The translations under genes were made by a program, and so were the position numbers. A DNA stretch of 64,000 bases from Sitta carolinensis (taxonomy: Eukaryota > Chordata > Aves > Passeriformes > Sittidae): positions 18,946,028 through 19,010,027 of the forward strand of contig JAVUNC010000006.1 of assembly GCA_032173965.1 (NCBI GenBank). Direction: 5' to 3'. Below the pieces are notes generated by a model, which saw only the letters and a list, made by a program, of their open reading frames with translations, was not told the DNA's origin and ran no database searches. Below, in pieces: positions 44,001 to 56,000 of the stretch (position 1 is the stretch's first letter; every line of letters starts with the position of its first letter).

Positions 44001-47000
44001 TGCAAATTAAACTGTGCTGTTTGGAAATAAGGCCAGGCACAATAATCCTTTTAGTGGGGCTGGTGTTTGTCCAGGTTTCTCAGGGAATTGTCAGGAGGGA
44101 CAGTTCTGGATTTGAAGGGAGTTTGTTTAAAAATGCCTTTTGGAGATTTACATGTGGGGGTTTTTGAGGTAAAGAATTTAGAAATGGGATGTTGGAAGTG
44201 GCTCTTTGTGGTTGGGTCTGTAAGAAAAAAGTTGGGTGGATAAATTAAAAATCCATTAGGAAGTCTCAGTATCCATGAAGTTCTGCTGCTGTTTTTAAGA
44301 ATTCCCTGCAGGATGTATTCCATGCTGTATTCACAGAGCCCTGCAGGGTTTGGGTTCAAAGGGATCTTAAACCCAAAGCCCAGGGCAGTGCCAGTGCCTT
44401 GTTTTTCCTTAGGAGATGAGCAATCCTTCATTCCAGTGTCCAGAGCAGGAAGGTCACTCTGGAACTTTCCCATTTCCAAGCTGGCAGTGGGAACTCACAG
44501 CTTTTCACAAGAAAAAACAAAATAAATCCCCAAATCTTTGGGGTTATCTCAGTTTTTCACCCTCTGACTCCAAACAGCTTGGGAGGGAAACATCCCTGAC
44601 CCCCCTGAGATCAGAGCTGTCATTTATCTCCTGCCAGCAGGGAAAACCTTCCCAGCACACTCTGGAATCCCAGGGAGCCTGAAAAGGCTTCCAAGCTTTT
44701 GGTCTTTTAAATCAGAGCTGTGTTTTGGGGGGAAATTTGGTGTTTTCCAGCCAGCTGGACATTTTTTCTCAGGAGACCCTGAATGCAAAGTGGAAAATGG
44801 TTCCAGTAAGGACAATGAAATGGCTTTATCTGGGTTTTTTAGACCCTCATTGCCAGTAAATTCCCTCTGATTAAAATCCTCTTCTGAGTGTCAAACCTTC
44901 TGATTCCAGAGAAGGTGGAAGGGTTGAGTTGGCAGGGTGAGGTGCCAGGGAGCCCCAAAATCTCAGCTCTCCAATTAAAGTAATTCCATGGAATTGCTTC
45001 TTGTGGTCCAGTTGCCCAATTTCCTGAGTCCAAGCATTAGCTGGGCCCAGGGCTGGGTTGTTCAGCCCTGGAATTGCTGGTGCTGGGCTGTGCAGTCCCA
45101 GGGATTTGGGACTGGCTGGTGCTGCAGCTCCTTCCAGCCCAACCATTCCCTGAATCCCTGAGCTCAACACCAAGAGAGCAGGGGCAGGGCATGTTCTCAG
45201 TAAATGGGATTGTTCTTGTGGAATCTGGAATGGGGGGTGGGGGGGTGGAGGGACCCTAAATTAAATTAAATTAAATTAAATTAAATTAGAGAGCCTAAAT
45301 CCCATCCAGTGACCTCCCAGTGTCCCAGGCTGCTCCAGCCCTGTCCAGCCTGGCCTGGGACATTCCAGGGCTCCAGGGGCAGCCCCAGCTGCTCTGGCAC
45401 CCTCATTTATCTCCCGATATTGTTGAACATTCACTCTTCAGCCTCTTCATTGCTCCTGTCCCCTCATTTGCCAGGGCACACGTCCTGGATTTTGTAATCA
45501 TTCTTTTTAGGGATCTTTGGCTGTTATGATTGGGTAGCAGAAAGCAAAACCCCAAGAGGATGAACAGATCCATCAGTACTGTGATGCCATCTCAGTTTGG
45601 GAGAAGGAAATTGGGGGTTCTGTGCCCCTCAGGCTTCTCCCATGACTCAACTAAATACACTTTGAGAAATCATCTCATGTAATACAATTAAACCTCCCCA
45701 GAGCAGGTTTCTGACAGTGCTTCTTCCCCTGAAGTGTGTTCTGGAAAGGGAGCAGTGGTGGAGCAGGGATTGATTGTTTGCTCATTAACCATTCCTGGAG
45801 GGCTGATGAGCTCAGGGAGGGCAGCAGGGCAGGCACAGCTGGGAGCAAGGCAGGGTTTGGGGAAAGGATGGAAAAGATCAGGAAAAATTCCTGGAATCAC
45901 AGAAAGGTTTGGGTTGGAAAGGAAAAGCTGTTCCACTGCTCTGGAGGAGAGGGGGAATGGGGAGGGCTGGGGGTTGAGGAGCCCAGAACACACCAAAGGG
46001 GGGATTCTGCATGCTGCCACTTAAAGGAGTTTAAATTGTTAAAAATCATAGCTGCCTACAGAGTTATCTTTGATTTTCAAATAGCAACATCCCCAGAGCT
46101 TCATCAGGCAGACGAATCCTGGTAGGAAATGTGCATCCAAAGCAGCTTAGGAGGAGAGAGGGGGTAATTTCAATTTTGGTACTTGATGCCTTAAATTTAA
46201 ATACTGGGAAACAGAATGGGTATAATGATACACACATTTACATATTAAAAATGAAAATTGTAACATGCTAAGTTGACTTTTCAGTCCCTATTTTCCATGC
46301 TGAAATAGGTTTTGTTTTTTTCCAAGCGGCTCAGTGACTCCAGGCAGGGTCATTGATTGGGCACAGTAATCTCAGTGGTGCTGTTTTGCTGCTCCTGACC
46401 TATTTTCTGGGGAGCTGGTACACCCTGGAACTCTCTGGGCTAGAGGGGAGCTGAGCAGGTCATTAGAGGTTCCATGAGCTGGGCACGCTCAGGCCAGAGC
46501 CTGTTAATTCCAAACGTGCCCTTCCCCTGGCTGGGACTGGGCACTGTGCTCAGGAGGTGTTTGGGGGGGAAGTGGAGCACTTACACAACCCTGGAGCCCA
46601 GATCAGGTTACTGAGCCTGGATGTTCAACTTGGCTGCTCGGGATGTGGAGGGGCCTGGGGGCATCCCTGGAAAAACTGCTCCTCTGGTGGAATCCCACAG
46701 TCCCAGCCTGCTTTGGGTGGGAAGGGACCTGAAATCTCATCCCACGTTCCCATCCCACGTTCCTATCCCATCCTCCCATCTCATCTTCCCATCCCATGTT
46801 CCCATCCCATGTTCCCATCTCATCTTTCCATCCCATGTTCCCATCCCATGTTCCCATCTCATCTTTCCATCCCCATCCTCCCATCCCATCCCTTCCCATC
46901 CCATCCCATCCCTTCCCATCCCATCCCATCTTCCCATCCCCATCCCATCCTCCCATCCCCTCCTCCCATCCCCTCCTCCCATCCCATCCCATCCTCCCAT

Positions 47001-50000
47001 CCCCATCCTCCCATCCCATCCCATCCTCCCATCTCATCTTCCCATCCCCATCCCATCCTCCCATCCCATCCCTTCCCTTCCCATCCCCATCCTCCCATCA
47101 TCCCATCCCTTTCTGTTCCGAAGTGGCTGTGAGCAGCCCCGGGGCCCGGCTGTGTCCCTGGTAACCAGTGCCCTGTGTCCCCAGGGAGACTGCGGCTACG
47201 GAGAGCAGCTCCAGCCCCACCTGTGCCTGGAGGATGTGAGCATCCCGGGGAACACAAGGAACATCCTGGGGAACACAAGGAACATCCCTGGGAACAAAAG
47301 GAACATCCCGGGGAACACAAGGCGTCTCTCCGTGGCCAAACCCCGCTGGGATCAGGGAGGTCGCTGCTCCAGGAGAGACCTGGCAAAAGCAAAACCAAAA
47401 TCATTCCCACCTGATCCGGGTGATGATGGGAGCGAGTTCTTCAGCACCTTTAAAGTCAGCAAACCCAGGGCTCCCAGAAACGCCCCTGGACTCAGTGAGG
47501 AGCTGCCTGTGCTGCCCCAGGCTCCTCCAGCCTCTCCAGCCGTGGCTGGACACTGCGACCCGGGCAGTGACAAGGACGAGGGGCTGGAGGTGACGTTTGA
47601 TTTAAACGCATTTATGGACCTGTGTGACAGCAGTGACAGCCCTGAAGCCCCTGCCAGCCCAGCGGCACGGGGGGACAGCCCTGCAGGGGAAGCCTGCGGG
47701 CCCCTGGGGAGGATCCGCAGGGATTCAGGGTACGAGACATCCCCCGTGGCCTCGGACCTGTTTTATCTCCCCGAATCCTGCAGGGATTCCTTCACGCTTC
47801 CCCGGGAGCCCCCGGGGCTGGAACAAGCGTTTTCCCAGGTGCAAAGGCTTTTGTCCCAGTGCCCTCCCTCTGGGGCTGAGCTGGAGGCTTTGGAGAGCGT
47901 GGATGAAGGAACAAGATCTCCATCCCTCAAGCTGTCCCCGACGGGCACTCAGGGGCACTGCGGGGCAGCGCCTCCCCTGCCTCCCCAAAGACTGATCCCT
48001 CACTGCAGCTCCTGGAAAACCCCCAAGTGACAGTTCCCGAGGAATTCTGTGCCTCGGGAAGTCCCCGTTTGTCCCAAACCGTGTCACCTCCCAAGGGTGC
48101 AGCCGTGGAAGAGGAGCAGCTGTGGAATGACAGCTTGGATGGCTTCTTTGACAGCGAGGAGTTCCCTGAAATCCCAACCGGAGCTGCCAGCACGAGCCAC
48201 CCCCTGGCAGACGGCCCTGCAGGGGAGCCTTTCCTTCCCAGGGACTCGGGAGAGGCTGGGCACGAGCAGAGCCTGCCTTTGTTTGAGGACACGGAGCCTC
48301 CCGGCAGGGAATTGCCCTGGGGGAGCCCTGCCCGGCCCCGCGGGGAGCAGCCCGGGGCCAGGCGAGCCGTGGGAACAGCAGGAGTGGAGGATCCCTACAG
48401 CTGCTCCCAGGAGCTGTTCACCATCACCTTCGAGCTGGGCTTCTCCCTGGAGGACAGCGGGGAGGATTCCTGTGAGGAGAGCAGGGCTGCTGGGATCGCC
48501 GGGCATGCCGGAGAGCCCCTGAGTGACGGCTCCGGGCTGGAAACCTCGCCGGGCTGGGACTGCAGGAGCCTTGGGAGAGGGCAGGTGTCCACCCCGCTGT
48601 CCCTGCAGGGCCGGAGGGGCAGGGCCGGGCCCGGGGGTGCTGCTGTGCTCAGCCCAGGGGCAGGCAGAGCAGCGAGGGACCCCCCTGAGCCCCTGCCCTC
48701 AGCACCCCACACCCCCCCGGGCAGGAAGGGCCTGAACACCAGAGCTGCCCAAAGAATCCCCATGAAAATCTTCCCGAGTGCCAGGGAGCACATTCCAGAG
48801 GTGCCTGCTGCAGATGAAGGCAAAGGAAGCCCAGGGAGGCAGAACTTTGGGAGATCAGCTGTGGACTCCCCTTCAGGAAGGACAGAAAGCCTGGAAAACA
48901 CCAACCTCCGGGGCTCTCCTGCTGCAGGTAGGGCTTTGGTGGGACAGGGGTTGGACCCCCATGGCTAGGGAACTGGATCCAGTGACTTTTGGATGCTCAC
49001 TGTGGGCTCAGGACTGAGGTGGGAAGGCTGAAGGGAAGAGGGATAATGGCTGTGATGCTGGAAGTTGGGTCAATGAGGGGACATTCCCTGGGTGCTGTCC
49101 CCCCATCCCTTGTCCCCAGTCCCTCCCCAGCTCTCCTGCAGCCCCTCCAGGCTCTGAGCTCTCCCTGGAGCCTTCTCCTCTCCAGGGCACATTCCCAGCT
49201 CTGCCAGCCTGCCTCCAGCCCTGCAGCAGCTCTGGCTCTCTCTGGCACTGACGTTTGTGGTCCCCTGGAGCTGTCCCAGGGGTTTGTGTCACAAAGTGCT
49301 GCCACAGCTCTGGCTCTCACTCCCCTTCCACAGCTCCTTCTCTTGGCTTCTGCTTCCCTTCCCTTTTTCTCCTCTGTGCTGCCTGGGGTAATCACTTCCC
49401 CCCGGGCTCTCCAGGGAAGCAGGATTTATCGTCCATCCCAGCTGGAGGTGATCTCTTTTGATTAACAAGGCTGAAGAGAACAATATTTTCCCTGCAGATC
49501 AATAAATAATCTCCTCTGGAGGTGCTTTTCTGAGCGAGGCAGGGTTTGATTGCTCAGCTACAACAAAATTGAGTTGGGAACTGTGCAATTCTGGTGAATG
49601 TTGTTTGTTCTGTGTTCTGCAGGACCCAGCAGTGACAGCGAGGAAGAGATCGTTTTCCAGAGGAAAAACAGGATTAAAAAGAACGTTTTGAAGTCTCCTG
49701 ACGTGAGTCTTAGAGAAAAAAAAAAAAAAACAGACAAGAGAAGCAAAATGACAATTTAAGCAGCAAAACACAAATTCTGTGCTGGTGTTCATTCTGTCCC
49801 CACAGGGGGTGGAGGAGAGCGACCTGGAGTCTCCAGCTCGGCTCCGCAGGAAACGCCGGCGCCCTCTGGTCGTGGTCAGCAGTGCCCTGGGAGGGAAAAT
49901 AGGGAAACCCCCTCCTTCCTGCCCCTCCTTCCTGCCCAGGGGCTCCACAGATCTCCGGATCCCACAGTGGTTTGGGTCGGAGGGAGGTGAATCCCAGGCA

Positions 50001-53000
50001 GTGCCACCCCTGCCATGGACACCTGCCCCTGTCCCGCTGCTCCAGCCCTCTCCAGCCTGGCTGGACGTGCCAGGGGCTGCGGTGGCTTTGGAGTTGTTGT
50101 TTGGAGCAGTGAGACCCTGCAACAGCCAGGGAGGGGAGATAACCTGCCTGCCTAAAGCTTTGGACCAAGAGAAGCAAACTCCTGGCTTTTGGGTTGGGTC
50201 AATGAGGGGAAATCCCCTGGGTGCTGTCCCCCCATCCCTTGTCCCCAGTCCCTCCCCAGCTCTCCTGCAGCCCCTCCAGGCTCTGAGCTCTCCCTGGAGC
50301 CTTCTCCTCTCCAGGGCACATTCCCAGCTCTCCCAGCCTGCCTCCAGCCATTTCACCTGATTTTTCTTCCGAATCCCATTTTTCTGTCCTGTCAGTGGCA
50401 GGGGTGGCACTGCAGGAGCTGCCAGGTCCCTTCCCACCCCCAGCAGCCAGGAGTCAGTGACTGTCTGGGGTGGTCTCTGCTCTGCAGCCCTGCTCACCGT
50501 GTCCCACAGCCCTGCAGTGGCACAGGAGGATTCCCAGCCCTGCTCACCATGTCTCACAGCCCTGCAGTGGCACAGGAGGATTCCCAGCCCTGCTCACCAT
50601 GTCTCACAGCCCTGCAGTGGCACAGGAGGATTCCCAGCCCTGCTCTCTGTGTTCCCTGTTGCAGTGGCACAGGAGGATTCCCAGCCCTGCTCTCTCTCTG
50701 TTCCCTGTTGCAGTGGCACAGGAGGATTCCCAGCCCTGCTCTCTCTCTGTTCCCTGTTGCAGTGGCACAGGAGGATTCCCAGCCCTGCTCTCTTCTGTTC
50801 CCTGTTGCAGTGGCACAGGAGGATTCCCAGCCCTGCTCTCTGTGTTCCCTGTTGCAGTGGCACAGGAGGATTCCCAGCCCTGCTCTCTGTGTTCCCTGTT
50901 GCAGTGGCACAGGAGGATTCCCAGCCCTGCTCTCTGTGTTCCCTGTTGCAGTGGCACAGGAGGATTCCCAGCCCTGCTCTCTCTGTTCCCTGTTGCAGTG
51001 GCACAGGAGGATTCCCAGCCCTGCTCTCTCTCTGTTCCCTGTTGCAGTGGCACAGGAGGATTCCCAGCCCTGCTCTCTGTGTTCCCTGTTGCAGTGGCAC
51101 AGGAGGATTCCCAGCCCTGCTCTCTGTGTTCCCTGTTGCAGTCAGAGCCCTGCAGTTAGGACAGTGAGGATTCCCCGCGGGCAGGAGGAGCTCCAAGCGC
51201 CGGCGGTGCCGCAGCTGGGACAGAGCCGAGGTGGGGGCACAGGGACCCTGCCCTGGGACCCCTGGACCCTGCCCTGGGGGGCACAGGGACCCTGCCCTGG
51301 GGGTACAGGGACCCTGCCCTGGGGGGGCACAGGGACCCTGCCCTGGGGGGGGCACAGGGACCCTGCCCTGGGGGGCACAGGGACCCTGCCCTGGGCACAG
51401 GGACCCTGCCCTGGGGGGCACAGGGACCCTGCCCTGGGCACACAGGGACCCTGCCCTGGGGGGCACAGGGACCCTGCCCTGGGGGGGCACAGGGACCCTG
51501 CCCTGGGCACACAGGGACCCTGCCCTGGGGGGCACAGGGACCCTGCCCTGGGCACACAGGGACCCTGCCCTGGGGGGGCACAGGGACCCTGCCCTGGGGT
51601 ACAGGGACCCTGCCCTGGGGGGGGCACAGGGACCCTGCCCTGGGGGCACAGGGACCCTGCCCTGGGCACACAGGGACCCTGCCCTGGGGGGGCACAGGGA
51701 CCCTGCCCTGGGGGTACAGGGACCCTGCCCTGGGACCCCTGGACCCTGCCCCGGGCACACCGGGGGCAGCCTGGGAGCAGCTGTGGGGCTGGGGCTCTGC
51801 AATCCCCCCGGCAGCTCCTGGCAAAAGCTGGAGCTGGAATGTGGGGATGCCTGGGGGACAGAGGGGACAGCTCTGGGACAGCCAGAGAGCAGGCAGCCCT
51901 GGACAGAAGGAAATAATAATATAATAACAATAACAACAGTAATAACAATATCAGAATAGTGTAACAAATCAGAGAGAAACTATTATACCAAAATATAACA
52001 AAATAATATAATTTCCCGTACTGTAATTCCCACGGGCACCCTGCCTGTGCCACCCCCTCCCAGCAGCTGCATTCCCTGCCCAGGGCGGCTCCCTGCGCAG
52101 CCCCGGGCGCCGGGCAGGGGTGTTAATTGGGGTAATGAGTGTCGGCTGTGCTCGCCCTGCCCGGCAGGCTGCAGGCAGGCAGTTCCTGGACGAGGAGGCC
52201 GAGCTCTCCCTGCTGGGAGCGGAGGGGATCTCGTCGGACGAGAGCGACGGCACCGGGCAGGAGCTGAGCCCCTCCCTGGCCCAGTTCCTGGACGATGATG
52301 GGGAGCCCACGCAGGTCCTGAACGGTGAGTGGGGAATTCCCAGAGCCCGGGGATCCCTGGGGTGGGAGCGGGGAGCAGTGACCACTGCCCAGGCAATGGG
52401 CACGGCCCCGGGCTGCCAGGGGTGCCCAGGGTGGGAGTGCTGGGGTCTGGGCAGGGACAGGGGCTGGGTGATCCCTGTGGGTCCCTCCAGCTCAGGATAT
52501 TTTGGGATTGAGTGGCAGCTTTCTTGACACAGGCTGGGAACACTTGGAACCCCTCAAATCCCCCCCAGTACCCCCCCTGGGTGGGCAGGGACCCCTCCCA
52601 CTGCCCCAGGGTGTCCAAGCCCAGTGTTCAACCTGGCCTTGGGCACTCACAGGGATCCAGGGGCAGCCCCAGCTGCGCTGGGAATTCCAGCCCAGCCCCT
52701 GCCCACCCTCCCAGCCAGGAATTCCTTCTCCCATCCCTGCCCTCCACCATCTTACAGCCTTAGGCCTGGCCTTTGGGATTTGCAGATTTTTGCAGAATTT
52801 TGCAGAATTGCAGATTTTTGCTTTGGGAAATATCAGGCTTTTACAGGGAATATGGCAAACACAGTGTAACAGCCATGAAGTAAAAGGTCTCTCTGGATTA
52901 ATGCCTCGCTGTCTCTGCTGTTCCTTGCAGACTCTGAGATGAGGGCAGTTTACCTGAGCTCCGTGCGCAGCCCCGCCCTGGGCAGCAGGAGCACGAGGGT

Positions 53001-56000
53001 GTCCCGGGAATTCAACCCCCAGGCCGTGTTCTCCCAGGTGGGCAGGGCAGGGCAGCCACAGCCTGCTGGGGGAAATTACAAGTTCCAACACAAAACTTCA
53101 GCCCGGAGGAGGGAAAGATCCAGGGAGAGCTCAGAGCCCCTGGCAGGACCTGAGGGGCTGCAGGAGAGCTGGGGAGGGACTGGGGACAGGGGATGGGGGG
53201 ACAGCACCCAGGGAATGGATGGGAACTGCCAGGGGCAGGGATGGGTGAGAGATTGGGAATTGGGAATTCCTGACTGGGAGGGTGGGGAGGGCTGGGCTGG
53301 AATTGCCAGAGCAGCTGGGGCTGCCCCTGGATCGCTGGAATGTCCCAGTGGGAGGGGTCCCTGCCCATCCAGGGGGGCACTGGGTGGGGTTCAAGCCCCT
53401 CAGTGTCTGTGTGTGGGGAGGGCTGGATGAGCCAAGGAGCAGCAAATCCTCTGCAGATGTCCCAGAGCTCCGGGGCTGTTTCCCCCCAGATTCCCGAGCA
53501 GGACTCAGCCTATGCCGAGGACAGCTTCTGTGTGGGAGATGAGCAGGAGGAGGAGGAGGAGGAGGAGGAGGAGGAGCTGTGCGTGGCTGAGGAGCTGCTG
53601 GCCAGCCAGGCCTGCAGCAGCAGCAGGAGGCAGTACCTGACCCGCCGCACGAGGAGGCTGCAGCAGGCCGGGCTCCAGAAGAGGAAACCCTCCCGAATTA
53701 TTGTCCTGAGTGACTCCAGCGAGGAGGAGACTGCAGCCAGCGGGGAGGAGCCCCCGGGAGCAGGGCAGGGCGAGGGGCAGCTCCCCAGGGCCCTGCCCTC
53801 AGCCCCCTCTGCACGGCCCAGGAGCAGGGCTGGGCTCCCCACGGCTCCTCAGGGCACACGGAGGCTGCTGGGCACGGAAACTGCAGAGCCTGGGCTGCTG
53901 GAGCTGCCCCCAGAGCCCCCGGGCAGGAGCACGGAGCTGCAGGCTGGGGGTGAGGTCAGTGCTCAGGGAAAGCAGGGAGCTTCCCTGGGGGAAAGAATTC
54001 CTGTGCCAGGGCTGCTCCGAGGGCTGGCAGCAGCAGCAGAGTCAGGGAATCGTGGAATGCTTTGGGTTGGAAGGGACCTTAAAGCCCATCCCACTGCAGC
54101 CCTGCCATGAGCAGAGGCTCTGCCAGAGACCAGGAGGCTCCAGCCTGGCCTTGGACACTTCCAGGGACCACCTCCCTTTGCTGCTAGGAGCTTTGTACTC
54201 CCAGGGTAGTCTGGAGTATTTTAGGAGTGAGCAAATAAAAACTGGGATTAGATTCTCCCTTAGGTCTGCCATGGAGGGTGGTGGATCTGTTGGAGCAGCA
54301 GTGTGCACTGATTCTTTGGTTTAAGGTAGAAGATTCTGGTTCACAGGCTGAATTCTGTGCTTTCAGCACCTCCCTGAGGTTGGGTTCCTGAGCTCTCACA
54401 CTCCCCAGCCTGATCTCTGTCCCTCACAGGATCCAGGCTTTGTTGAACTTCTTAGTGGAAGCTGCTGCTTTTCTCCTCCAAACTCTGAGATAATCAGCTC
54501 AGTGGGGAGACTGATACAGGGATTAAAGTGTCAATCTGAGAGGGTTGATATTGCAAAACATCTTTTATTGATTTGACCTAAAACCCCCCTGATGTGTGAT
54601 TTTCAACACTCACAGGTGCACAGCTCTTTGAAGAAGACCCATGGCAGCAGCTCAGGCTCGGCGTGTCCTGGGGTCCCACACCCTTCCTCAGCCATGGCTG
54701 GGATCCCCCCTGTTCCCGAGGAGCAGAGCCCTTCCTGGCCGGGCTCTCCGTGTTCCCATGGAACAGAGCCCTTCCCTGGCTGGATCCCCCTTTCCCGAGG
54801 AGCAGAGCCCTTCCCGGGCCGGGCTCTCCCGTGTCCATGGAACAGAGCCCTTCCCTGGCTGGGATCCCCCCTGTTCCTGAGGAGCAGAGCCCTTCCCTGG
54901 CTGGGATCCCCCCTGTTCCTGGAGACCAGAACCCCTCCCTGGCCGGACTCTCCTCTGTTCCTGAGGACCAGAACCCTTCCCTGGCTGGGATCTCCCCTGT
55001 TCCCATGGAACAGAACTCTTCCCTGGCCGGGCTATCCTGTGTTCCCATGGAACAGAACCCTTCCCTGGCCGGGCTCTCCTGTGTTCCCATGGAACAGAAC
55101 CCTTCCCTGGCCGGGCTCTCCCGTGTTCCTGGGGAGCAGAACTCCTCCCTGGCTGGGATCCCCCCTGTTTCTGGAGATCAGAACACCTCCCTGGCTGGGC
55201 TCTCCTCTGTTCCTGAGGAGCAGACCCCCTCCCTGGCCGGGCTCTCCCGTACCCCCGGGGGGCAGGGCCCCTCCCTGAGCATCCTGGCGACAGCCGGGAG
55301 GTGAGCTCGGGCCCCGAGGTGCTCTCCTGCCTGCGGGCCGTGCACGGGCTCCGGGTGCAGGTCTGCCCGCTGGGCACCAGCGACTACGTGGTCAGCAACC
55401 GGCTGGCCGTGGACAGGGTGAGCCGGTGGGAGCTGCAGAGCCCCGCGGGCAGGAGCAAACTCAGCCAGCGGCTGCAGCGCCTGCAGGGCCTCTTCGACAG
55501 GATCTGTGTCATCGTGGAGACAGACAGGGTCAGGCCAGGTGCGTGCTGCCCTGAGGGGACACGGGGATGGCTGCCACTGCCACAGGGCAGGGGTGGGTGG
55601 GAGAGTGGGAATTCCTGGCTGGGAGGGTGGGGAGGGGCTGGGCTGGGATTCCCAGAGCAGCTGGAGCTGCCCCTGCATCCCTGGCAGTGCCCAAGGCCAG
55701 GCTGGACAGGGCTTGGAGCAGCCTGGGACAGTGAGAGGGGTCCCTGCCATGGCTGGGATTCGAGGTCCCACAGAACCCAAACTATTGTGGGATTCCAGGT
55801 CAGGAACAAGCACGATTTTATCCATGCCACAGACGTCTGTTTTAATCCCTAAATCCCGACTCTGCAATGAGATGACTCCACTGGACAATAACAGGGCACT
55901 TCCTGTACTTGCTCTCCTCAGGAGAAACATCCCGGTGTTTGCAGAGGACTCAGTGCTACGATGGAGTGCTCTCAGCCTTGGTCCAGGCGGGAATAAGGAT

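Larger units (their letters stand above)
43251..46734. other. FANCM intron before the large exon
   Basis: Mostly AT-moderate unique sequence, with the second 280-bp duplicate, an AAATT microsatellite and weak CR1 traces near 45100-45400 ('cagctgctctggcaccctca'). No exon seen. Confidence 0.5.

Noticed and set aside
47839..48008. Possible 170-base intron (CAG|GTGCAA ... cactgcag) that would repair the frame of the large FANCM exon
   Set aside because: It keeps the frame exactly, but it would remove [12 protein letters not shown], which aligns well with human FANCM, and mammals have no intron here. A missing base is simpler. RNA reads could overturn this.
50189..51967. Open frames of 450-575 codons on both strands
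   Set aside because: They are reads through the 47-bp and 23-bp minisatellites plus a reverse CR1; no conserved protein sequence.
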